From Stomoxys calcitrans (taxonomy: Eukaryota > Arthropoda > Insecta > Diptera > Muscidae), in NCBI RefSeq assembly GCF_963082655.1, contig NC_081555.1, positions 177,242,944 to 177,306,943 of the forward strand: 64,000 nt of DNA, written 5' to 3'. The notes under the pieces are model-generated. The model did not search any database. It had not been told where the DNA came from and saw only the letters and a list, made by a program, of their open reading frames with translations. Positions within the stretch are counted from its first letter, which is position 1; each line of letters begins with the position of its first letter. Both the position numbers and the translations under genes were made by a program. Positions 1-9,642 of this stretch are shown here, piece by piece.

Positions 1-1279
1 TTGTTTACTCTGGTCATGGCATGGCCAGGCATCACACAAGCGTCACGCATCTTCTCAAGACTTTGTCTCATGTACTTGAATCCCCTTTACAAAAATTAAT
101 TGATCAAATAAAAATGTCATTGAATATATGTATGTTTGGAAAAAGAAAAAACAAAAGTTAAAAGGAAGTTACGATGAATGTACACAGAAAAAAAATCAAT
201 GCAGGAAAAATCCAACAACTTTATTTGTATGTGAAAAGAGCTGATGATCAATAATTTTGGTAATTGAATTGATGATTTAATTTGTTAAAATGCGTCTTTT
301 GATACTTGACAGGGAAAATCATTGAAATTTAACGGATTTTCAACAAATTAGTTTTAGTTTTTTGAGATAATTTTTGGTAGCCAAGGAGGTTTTGTTTAAC
401 AAAAACATGCCAGTTTGGTGTTGAAAAAATGTGCGTTAAATGCCAAATCTACGATTTACCAACAAATATTTTGTAATATTTTGAGCTCAACAAACTATGT
501 ACAAACTTTGTTGTTGAGAATACAATTTATTTGTTGACTTCCTAAGCGAATGATTGCTAACACCCAATTTGTACACTGGGTTGCTAAAATATTAATTTGA
601 TTTGTTGCAGGAAAATTAACAAATTTTGTAGTTGATTTTTCAAAAAAACTTGTTGCTTTTCAAAATTATTTTTATCTGTGTATGTATGCCTTTTTCACAA
701 CACCCCAAAAGTCGCTAAGGTCTAAATCAATTATCATGAAGCCGCAAAAATAAATATTGAATATGATCTCAGTGATTTTAATTTTTTTTTCTTTCCATTT
801 GTTGCCTACACCAGCAAAATTTTACTCGTGGAAATAAAAAGCACAAATTAATGTAAAATAAACAAATTCTTTAATTTGCTGATATGTCAAAAAAACGGCG
901 ACGATTCATTCATTCGAATTGAAATACTTTTGTAACTTGACACCTAGGGAAACCAAACGGACAAACAGACATACATTTCAACTGCAACTGACAGCTAATG
1001 CGCACATTGCTGCTTCAAAGAAATATGGTTTTGTGAAATTTTCACTGTAAAAGATGATAATTGAAAACATCAACTATTGTGTAAGAATTATTGCGGGTAC
1101 AATGATGTCTACAACTCCCAAGACCCTTTCACTTTTCGACCTTTGGTCGTGGATAACTGAAATCATTCATTTTCATTTCAATACAAAACTCAATAACTAT
1201 AGAAGTATTAACTTGGCATAGTGGTCATATTTAGTAGTTAAGACTTACTTAGTACATGGTAATAAATTTTACAAGTAAG
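1..1279. other. AT-rich intergenic DNA, no gene seen
   Basis: No exon-like reading frame on either strand. Between about 300 and 660 short TTGTTG and CAACAAA words recur, suggesting an old decayed repeat. No terminal repeats or coding remnants could be recognised. Confidence 0.6.
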
Positions 1280-2712
1280 AGCGTGCTAAGTTCGGCCGGG
1301 CCGAATCTTATATACCCTCTACCATGGATCGCATTTGTCTAGTTCTAAGCGCGGTAGCTCTTTTTAGGCAAACAAGAATATTGAATAAGAACTGTCATCA
1401 TTCATTAATGATCCGAATCGGACCATTAATGAATGATGAACATTGTAGAAGGCATTGTGCAATATTTCAGTTCATTCGGATGAGAATTGCACCTTGTAGG
1501 GGCTCAAGAAGCAAAATCGGGAGATAGGTTTATATGGGAGCTGTATCAAGCTATTCATCGATTCAGACCATATTAGACACGTATGTTGAAGGTCATGTGA
1601 TAAGCCGTTGTACAAAATTCCTTCTAAATCGAATGAGAATTGCGCCCTCTAGAAGCTCAAGATGTCAAGATCGCAGATCAGTTTTTATGGCAGCCATATC
1701 AGGTAATGCACCGATTTGCGCCATACTTAGCACAGTTGTTGGAAGTCATAACAAAACAGCTCAGGCGAAATTTCAGCCAAATCGGATGAGAATTGCGCGC
1801 TCTATCGGCTCAAAAAGTCAAGATCCAAGATCGGTTTATGTGACAGCTATACCAGATTATTAAACGATTTGGATCATACTAAACACAGTTATTTGAAGTG
1901 ATACCAAAACACTACGTGCAAAATTTCAGTCAAATCGGAAAAGAATTGCGCCCTCTAGTCAAGACCCAACATCGGTTTATATGGCAGCTATATCAAAACA
2001 TGGACCGATTTGAACCACTTGGAAGTGATACCAAAACACCACGTGCAAAATTGCAGTCAAATCGAACGAGAATTGCGACCTCTAGAGGCTCAAGAAGTCA
2101 AGACCCAACAACGGTTTATATGGCAGCTATATCAAAACATGAACCGATTTGGCCCATTTACAATCCCAACCGACCTACACTAATTAAAAGTATTTGTACA
2201 AAATTTCAAGCGGCTAGCTTTACTCCTTCCAAAGTTTACGTGCTTTCGACATATAGACGGACGGACGGATATGATGACATGACGACCAAGAATGTATATA
2301 CTTTATAGGGTCTCAGACGCATATTTCGAGGTGTTACAAACAGAGGAGGCCACCGTACGCAGAGGTTAGCATGTCCGCCTATGCCGCTGAACGCCTGGAT
2401 TCTAATCCCGACGAGACCATCAGAAAAAATTTTCAGCGGTGGTTTTCCCTTCCTAATGCTAGCAACATTTGTGAGGTACTATGCCATGTAAAACTTCTCT
2501 CCAAAGAGGTGTCGCACTGCGGCACGCAGTTCGGACTCGGTTATAAAAAGGAGGCCTCTTTTCATTGAGCTTTAACTTGAATCGGACTGCACTCATTGAT
2601 GTGTGAGAAGTTTGCCCCTGTTCCTTAGTCGAATGTTCATGGGCAAAATTTGCAATTTACCTACAGAATGACGAAATTAGTATACCCCCATCCTATGGTG
2701 GAGGGTATACAA
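1280..2712 (+). mobile_element. Inverted-repeat (MITE-like) element with internal repeats, interrupted by a SINE
   Basis: The element opens with TTATATACCCTCCACCAT near 1307 and closes with ATGGTGGAGGGTATA near 2695-2710, which is the reverse complement of the opening. The interior is three to four imperfect units of about 140-160 bp, each carrying a GATCGGTTTATATGGCAGCT core and an AAATTTCAGCCAAATCGGA core. A SINE (2345-2658) splits the 3' part: the usual ACAAACAGAATGACG junction is broken at CAGA. No transposase frame is visible, so it is non-autonomous. Other copies lie at 5.2, 14.6, 25.3, 26.9 and 57.2-60.0 kb. Confidence 0.75.
2345..2658 (+). mobile_element. tRNA-derived SINE, copy 1
   Basis: A tRNA-like head starts GAGGCCACCGTACGCAGAGG with a damaged A box, followed by a mutated B box (GGATTCTAATCC). 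The body contains TTTTCAGCGGTGGTTTTCCC, GTCGCACTGCGGCACG and a tail ending CATGGGCAAAATTTGCAA. The same order recurs in seven more places in the window. This copy sits inside an inverted-repeat element and is therefore younger than it. Confidence 0.82.
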
Positions 2713-3229
2713 ATATTTTCAACATTATTTGGACTGAGTCAACGTAACTACAATGACCGGATAGTTGCATATGGAATTCGTTATCTTATCGTACGAAAAC
2801 AGCATACATACATGGGCATTGGAATGATATCGCAACGAATGAATGATAAGATAAACAAAAGAACCCACACTTGCACTCACACAAAAACAAAAACAAAAAG
2901 TCTACAAAATGTTTGATATGTAATACAATTACCAATACAGTGACCCTTTTTTTTTTTTGTTTGCTATTCACAAAGAATTTTTCACTTTGAGTAAAGGAAG
3001 TAATCGTTTTGCTAAACGACAATTCACAGCGCGAAATATCTGCTTAATCAACGTAATAGTCACTCGCTCAATCAGTTGTGTCATTTGCGGAGTACAAAGA
3101 AGAGTCACTTTCTTACTCCAATTTCATATTGCTGGAAAAATCAAAGAAAACTAAAAATGATTTTCTGATGTTGTGTATTTTTTAGCAGACAATATAAAAT
3201 GTAAAACAAATCTCCCGAAATAATGCAAA

Positions 3230-6200
3230 ATGCCAACGATGAAACGATATTTGAACATTGCCTGCGAATACCATGGCCTAAGGATAGCCACCGCAGCTTT
3301 AATTTTATCATTGATCCTTACAAATCAACGATGGATGACAGGAGTAGCTGCTGTAGCCACAACGAGACGTAATGTCAGTTGTATTCCCTATGAGGTTCAA
3401 TTTACCTGTGATTGTGCCATGTCAGATGAGGTAGGAGTTTTTTTTTTAGTGGTATGGTGAGAGCCTAAAATGATGTGTCTTTTCTTTAACAGGACCTGGT
3501 GCTACCCCCACTGATTGGTTCAGCCTATCAATTGGAAATACGTAATTGTAAATCTTTTACAATTGATTCGAATGTCCTAAGAGATATCCAGCATCTGCAC
3601 AAAATTACTTTCAAGAATGTGGATAATTTGGTACTCAATCAATATGCCCTATCTCTGCCAGACTATAGCAGTAGTACACCATTGATACTATCATTTGAAA
3701 AGGTAAGTTTCAATTCCAAAAATCCTTTTCGCCGCTTTAACACGGTTCTAATTTTTAGGTTAAGGTGAAGCTAATCGATTCTCTTGCCATAAATGGACAA
3801 ATTGAAGAAATTACATTTGTCGATTGCTATTTAGAATCCGTAAGACCTTTTGCATTTAATATTTTGAAAAACAATGCCTTACGCTTTACCATGGATAAAG
3901 TAAGGATTGATAGAATTGATCCACAGGTAAGTTGATAAAGGAACTGTTGGCAATGTAACGCTACAGTTTATCGTATATTGTCTCTTATTTCATGCAAAGT
4001 ACAATAACGTTTGAAATGGACTTTTTAAGCTTCTACAAAAACTACTTCCAAACACCAACTTATTACAGCATCTTTTCTTGACTCCCTTTAGGCCTTTAAA
4101 AAACTGGTTGTAGAAAAAATTGACATACACGATTGTGTCTTCCTAACGAATGTGCCATCGAAGACGTTCTACGATATCGAAGTTACGGATTCATTTTTAT
4201 TGAACAATGTTCGATTTAGAACAGTTCACTCAAAAGCTTTTTCATTTAAAAGTAAGTAGACCTAAGAAATATCGGAATTGCATTTGCGATTCATTCTCCA
4301 TGCGAACTAAGACTCTTTTTTTTCATCTCTAACTAATACTTGTTTTCTTATCTCTACACAGTGATCTCTAAGTTAACTATAGCCAATAATTACTTTGAAG
4401 CTATCGATGCAGAATGGCTGGAAGCTTTTGTCAAGAAAAGTCCACAAATTAGAGATAATTATTTTGGAAACACAAGTGAAATTTCCTTCAAAGGTAAGCT
4501 TAATCAAATTAAGAAAAAGGCGTAAAAACGCATTTAGTTTGGTCGGATCGAACTTTGGATAGAAATAACACAAATTCCAGTGAAAATTGCGCCTTTTATG
4601 GGCCAAAAACCCAAAATCGAAAAGTTGCAAATGCAAATTATGCCCATGAACATTCCACTAAGGAATAGGGGCAAACTTCTCACAATGAGTGCAGTCCGAT
4701 TCAAGTTTAAGCTCAATGATAAGGGGCCTCCTTTTTATAGTCGAGTCCGAACGGCGTGCCGCAGTGCGACACCTCTTTGGAGAGAAGTTTTACATGGCAT
4801 AGAACCTCATAAATGTTGCCAGCATTAGGAGGGGAAAACCACCGCTGAAAAAATTTTTCTGATGGTCTCGCCAGGATTCGAACCCAGGCGTTCAGCGTCA
4901 TAGACGGACATGCTAACCTATGCGCTACGGTGTCCTCCGAAACGAAAAATTGGTATATATAATAGTTGAATCCAATGACGTCCGATCTGAAACATACCTC
5001 GTAAGGATATTGAAGATTGTGCTAAATTTCAGCGAAATTGTTTAAAACTTTCAACTTTTATGCGCAAAATACTTTAAATCGGGAAATCGGTATGTATGAT
5101 AGCTATATGTATCCAAAGCAGAGCACCATAGGGCAGAGGTTAGCATGTCTGCCTACGACTCTGAACGCCTGGGTTCGAATCTAGGCGAAAACATCAGAAA
5201 CAAGTAAAAACGTCCTAAGTTCGTCCGAGCCGAATCTTATATACCCTCCACAATGGATCGCATTTGTCGAGTTCTTTCCCGGTATCTCTTTTTAGATAAA
5301 CAAAGGATATAAGAAAAGAATTGCTTTGCTAATTGAATTGAATGTTGGAGACCACAGAAGAAGTATATGTGTAAAATTTCAACCAAAGCGAATAAGAATT
5401 GAGCCTTTTAAAGTAAAATAGGGAGATCGGTTTATAGGGGAGCTGTATCAGACCGATTTAGACCATATTTGACACGTATGTTAAAGGTCATGGAAGAAGC
5501 CGTTGTATAAAATTTCAGCCAAATCGGATAATAATGAGGCCTTCTTGAGGCTTAAGAAGGTTTATATGGCAGCTATATCAGGTTATAGATCGATTTAAAT
5601 CATATCACATATCACGATTGTTGGAAGTCATAACAAAACAACTCATAGTGGGTAAAGAAGTCCAGATTCAAGATCGGTTTATGTGGCAGCTACATCAGGT
5701 TATGGATCGATTTAAATCATACTTGGCACAGTTATTGGAAGTCATAACGAAACACGTGATGCAAAATTTCAGCCACATCGGATAGAAATTGTGCCCTCTA
5801 GAGGCTCAAGAAGTCAAGACCACATATCGGTTTATATGACAGCTATATCAGGTTATGGACCGATTTGAACCATACTCAACACAGTTGTTGGAAATCATAA
5901 CAAAACACCTCGTGCAAAATTTCAGCCAAATCGGATAAGAATTGCGTCCTCTAGGCTCAAGAAGTCAAGATCCCAGATCGGTTTATATGGCAGCCACATC
6001 AAAACATGGACCGATACGGCCCATTTACAATCCCAACCGACCTACACTAATAAGAAGTATTTGTGCAAAATTTCAAGAGGCTAGCTTTACTCCTTCGAAA
6101 GTTAGCGTGCTTTCGACAGACAGACGGACGGACATGGCTAGATCGATATAAAATAACATGGAGATCAAGAATATATATACTTTATGGGGTCATAGACGCA

Positions 6201-9200
6201 TGGGGTCTAACGAAATGACGGAGTGACCGAAGGAATTTACCCCCATTCTTCGATATAAAAAAAGTATCTCTAATGGAAATCAGATTTCGGCTTAAATTAA
6301 AAATTAAAAACGAGTTTAGTTTGGCTTAGGCTTAAGATATGGGTTAGGTCATCATCATATCCCAGCGAGAAAGGAAGTGTAGGTGAGAAAGCTAAGAGCT
6401 AGTTGAATACCCAGATCAAACACAAAGAGAAGATAAGGAGATGAAAAAATAAAACTAGTAGGAAGCAAGGGTCCATTCCACATGCCCTCCGGAAGCCTAA
6501 TTGTGATTTTAAGTTCCATGAAAATTTTTCGTAGTTTATCATTTTGAGAATCTACCCACCCCAAATTTGGAGCACCGATTCATGTCCCAACACATCGATC
6601 AGACACTTGCTCTGTGTGTTCGAACCCGTGTTACTGCGTTTCTAGGCGCACATAACCCCGAGTAGGATTTTAACGTTTTTGAGGAGTTCACTTAAAGATA
6701 TATTTGCAAGATCATCTAGACCAAGGTTAGGTTAGGTTAAAAAAGGGTGCGGATGTTTATCCGCCCCATGCCATTATGGGCATACATCTAAGCCAGTAAT
6801 CGGCTTTTTGTGCTCTCTAAATACTAAGAAAAACTGTGACACATTAATGCAGCTTTAAAAGATGTGTGCCATCTTTCTATCATCCCGTTTGATTGGAAAT
6901 GATAGCCTGTTATTCGCTTTGGTTTCGATCCAGTTAAATTAACAAGTGCTTTGAATAAACCAGCTTCGAATTGGTTCCCTTGATCTGTTGTTATCACCTT
7001 AGGACAACCAAAACGTGAAATCTAATTTGACAAAAATACAGTTGCCACGGTTTGTGCTGACATGTTTTCAAAGGCACTGCTTCTGGCCAACGCGAAAAGC
7101 GAACCATCATCGTATGGCAATATCTGTAACCTTGAACCAGAGGCATCACAAAAATTTCTAGGTGGACATGATGAAATCGATGATCGGAAACATCTATTTT
7201 GATGGGTGTAAGTCGGTTATGTCTGGTAACCTTGGATCTTTGGCACGAAAGACAGAAGCGAAACCAATACAAAATTTCCTTGTTCCTTCCAGGCCAAATG
7301 TACCTTTCACGAAGCTGTTGAAGACTAGCACGTTCACTGGAATGTGACAGATTGTGAATGGAGTTGAAAGCTTGTTCACGTCCTTTCTGGCATATTTATA
7401 CCATTGTGTCCAGGCACTCATGTCTTCGCTATGTCATGAACCCGAAGATTATCCTGAGATTTTATATGTAAATTCTCTCACGCAGTCTAGGCGACATACC
7501 GATAACGAGTGCATCGAAGAAAACCCCCCATTCCCGCTCCTATCTCTATCTTGAAATAATCAGTAAATAGCGAGTTCTCATGGTCCTTAAGTACAGCATT
7601 TGTCTCCCAATCCTTTCCTTCAATAAAATGAATTCTTAAGATATTATTTCGAATCTGTCTCAGTGCCAAGTAGTTAAACACCTTCCTCAGACTACTCTAC
7701 ATTCTTAGTCATGCCCAGCTTCATGAGTGTAGCATGTGTTTAACTTTGTCCAGCGCAGATCAGTCTGTGGAACTTCTCTACCTCCCTGCTACGAGTGATC
7801 CTTCAATCATATGCCGCATATGTCAGCACTGGTCTCACAAAGGCCGTGTTCAACCAGTAAATCAGCTTTTGGCTAACTCTCCACTTCCTACCGAACCTCC
7901 TGCAAGAGTAGATACTAAATTTCAGCCAAATATCGTAAAAAATTTGGTTCTTAAGGGCTTAAGAGGCCAGATAGGACATCGATTTACAAGATGCTCTTTC
8001 TATATATGGAACTTTTTGGAACGTTATCGAATATGTAAATGTCGGCTCACGTAGAAAGGGAGGAAGAAACTTCGATCCGGCAGCCCAAGTAGAGAAAGAC
8101 ATATTGAAACTAAGATACTTGGGATGAAGAACCGACGATCGAATTTTTTTCTAAGTTAGGTTAGGTAAGAGTGGCAGTCCTTTACAGACTCACTTGGACA
8201 ATTTTAAGTTCATTGTGATACCACAGTACCGACAGACCAAGGCTTCTGGCGGGAATCGACTCCTGGACTGGTAATCCAAGCACGCTGCCAACTCGGCTAA
8301 GTAGCGAAATTTTACACAGCCGGTTACCTCATAACAGTGGTTAATTGTAATCTCTATCGAAATATGAACCATTACGACTTATTTGCACTCTTCAACAACC
8401 TTTCAAGCGAACAGATTTGAAGACGGTTAGCCTTAAAGAAATAGGAGTACTCCATTTCTTGATATATCCCTTTCCCAACTTTTCCCAACAAAAGCCATAT
8501 CTCGAAGATAGGTGCAACGATGCAACGATAATGCAAGTGACTCTTAGTGTAGCCCAAAAACATAACCATAGATTGGTTATTGATATAATACTACTCTCTC
8601 TTCAACAAAATTTGCTATGGTAAAATTTTGATGAACTTATTTTTAAAATCCAATTTGATTAAATTTTATTTATTTTTATTACTATATATTTTATATTTTT
8701 CAGCTATTAGGGTGCATCGCGACTATGGCAGCAGTGAAAAAATGGAGTTGCGTTTTAGCAACAACACCATACGTTTTCCCTACGATGTCCACCCATTGGA
8801 GTTCAGTAGAGATTTCACTCTCAACATTAAACAATTAAACTACGATAATCCATATCCCTGCACAGATTATGATACAAATCTACAGCCGCCCAGACCAAGA
8901 ACTGAATTTTTTAATCATTACCAACATAATATCTATTTTCGTCCAGACGCGGAAGCATCCGGGCCACCATCTAATGGCCAGCAGCAAATAACCTCAAAGA
9001 ATAACTTTAAGGCCTTACATGAAATTCTGGCAGGTGATTGCAATCGCTTCCCCTACTGGATATACATAATAATAGGCATGGCCATATTGATAGTGGTAAT
9101 AGCCTTGATTCTGATCATTGCCTGTTGGCATGTGAGTAAAAAACGCAGAGCCAAAAGAAAAATGGACATTATACAACCGGAACCGCGTACCTACAAGGAA

Positions 9201-9254
9201 ACCCAGATAGTTTATCAAATTGAAAATGCCGGACTACTAAAGACTGACTTTTAA
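3230..9254 (+). CDS. Predicted single-pass membrane protein with degenerate LRR-like repeats, unnamed (six exons, about 473 aa)
   Basis: Exons deduced from splice sites and phase: 3230-3430, 3493-3702, 3759-3926, 4092-4251, 4362-4493, 8704-9254; they join in frame to about 473 residues. Residues about 20-36 form a hydrophobic N-terminal segment (ATAALILSLILTN), likely a signal sequence, followed by two close cysteines (TCDC). The middle is rich in short beta-type strands of the form IRNCKSFTI, TFVDCYLESV and KIDIHDCVFL, one per exon, resembling degenerate leucine-rich repeats. A strong membrane helix lies at about 406-432 (YIIIGMAILIVVIALILIIA), followed by a basic stop-transfer (KKRRAKRK) and a roughly 35-residue cytoplasmic tail with two tyrosines. 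I infer type I topology with the repeats outside. AATAAA signals follow at 9415 and 9580-9589. The last intron (4.2 kb) is swollen by transposons. I do not recognise the family, and no function is assigned. Start choice: first ATG of a frame leading straight into the hydrophobic segment. Confidence 0.8.
4623..4938 (-). mobile_element. tRNA-derived SINE, copy 2
   Basis: Full-length copy in intron 5 of the membrane-protein gene. On the minus strand the head reads GGAGGACACCGTAGCGCATA, then a good B box (GGGTTCGAATCC near 4873-4884), the TTTTTCAGCGGTGGTTTTCC body and the ATGGGCATAATTTGCATTTG tail. It contains the intact-looking internal promoter boxes expected for RNA polymerase III. Confidence 0.85.
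5122..5195 (+). mobile_element. SINE head only (copy 3, truncated)
   Basis: Only the tRNA-like head is present: GGGCAGAGGTTAGCATGTCT, then GGGTTCGAATC and CATCAGAAA. The rest is missing and an inverted-repeat element begins within about 10 bp, so either the second insertion or a deletion removed the body. Confidence 0.7.
5205..6262 (+). mobile_element. Inverted-repeat (MITE-like) element, copy 2
   Basis: Starts with the CGTCCTAAGTTCGTCCGAGC variant of the family opening and TTATATACCCTCCACAAT. It contains several 130-160 bp internal units (GATCGGTTTATATGGCAG near 5978) and a GACAGACGGACGGACATGGC stretch near 6117. The 3' end is degraded. It lies in the last intron of the membrane-protein gene. 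Confidence 0.7.
6722..6840 (-). mobile_element. 3' end of an RNase H-type LINE (short fragment)
   Basis: The block GGTTAGGTTAGGTT followed by GGGTGCGGATGTTTATCCGC and CTAAGCCAGTAATCGGCTT matches the 3' end of the LINE at 18.2 kb and a fragment at 25.23 kb. Read on the minus strand it ends in repeated AACCT units. Confidence 0.65.
6845..7410 (-). mobile_element. Broken Ty3/gypsy-type integrase fragment
   Basis: Minus-strand frames give, in order, an HHCC-type zinc finger (HNLSH near 7345, CLSCQRSK near 7240), the first part of the catalytic core (SRWPEA near 7090) and, after a frame break, TDQGNQFE with the second catalytic aspartate and a glutamate in NGMIERW near 6890. The position normally holding the first catalytic Asp reads HLEIF, so it is Glu. 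Frame breaks and this change make it non-functional. No LTRs or other pol parts were found. An LTR retrotransposon relic in the last intron of the membrane-protein gene. Confidence 0.8.
7690..7925 (-). mobile_element. Non-LTR reverse transcriptase C-terminal fragment
   Basis: Minus-strand translation contains WLNTAFVRPVLTYAA and EVEKFHRLIC, the thumb and post-RT region seen in R1/jockey-type LINE reverse transcriptases. It has stops and no catalytic core, so it is a short dead fragment. Confidence 0.65.
8158..8330 (-). mobile_element. Candidate second tRNA-derived SINE
   Basis: On the minus strand TTAGCCGAGTTGGCAGCG fits an A box and, about 32 bp on, GAGTCGATTCCCGCC fits a B box. The element then runs to a CCTAACCTAAC tail at 8155. 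This resembles a tRNA head followed by a LINE-type tail. One copy only is seen here, so it is less certain than the main SINE. Confidence 0.5.
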
Positions 9255-9579
9255 AGCTTGTAAAGAGTTAAGGGATCGATAAAGGGAGCGCGAAATGCTG
9301 CTTCGAAATAGATTTGTTGTTGTTGTTGCAAATTAAAGACGCTAAAAAACACCGAAATTCCACCAAAAATCAAATATTTAATATTTTTTAATTAATTTAA
9401 TTCTTATTAAACCAAATAAATTTCTTAAGTTAAAAAAAAATTGTTAATAATTGTATGTATTTAATTGCTTATAATATGTAGGTTATTTATATTCAAAAAC
9501 AAAATATTGCATAACAGATAAAAAACCGAAACAAAACTTGTATATAATTATTTAAATAGGTACTAAGAAAGAATTGGAA

Positions 9580-9589
9580 AATAAATAAA
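9580..9589 (+). terminator. Poly(A) signal of the membrane-protein gene
   Basis: Two overlapping AATAAA hexamers about 330 bp after the stop; an earlier one lies at 9415. They lie only 55 bp from the hiw stop codon on the other strand, so the two transcripts probably overlap tail to tail. Confidence 0.6.
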
Positions 9590-9642
9590 ATAATAATGCC
9601 ATCCTTATTAAAGGCATTTCTTAAATATTGTTTTGTTTGACT

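Noticed and set aside
3499..3768. Extension of exon 2 of the membrane-protein gene past 3702
   Set aside because: A strong GTAAGT donor at 3703 and an in-phase exon at 3759 give a better continuous frame.
4860..4938. tRNA gene on the minus strand (good B box GGGTTCGAATCC)
   Set aside because: It continues into the SINE body shared with seven other copies and lacks a foldable acceptor stem, so it is a SINE head.
6994..7272. Functional integrase gene
   Set aside because: The catalytic core is split by frame breaks, the first catalytic Asp is replaced, and no LTRs or other pol domains surround it.
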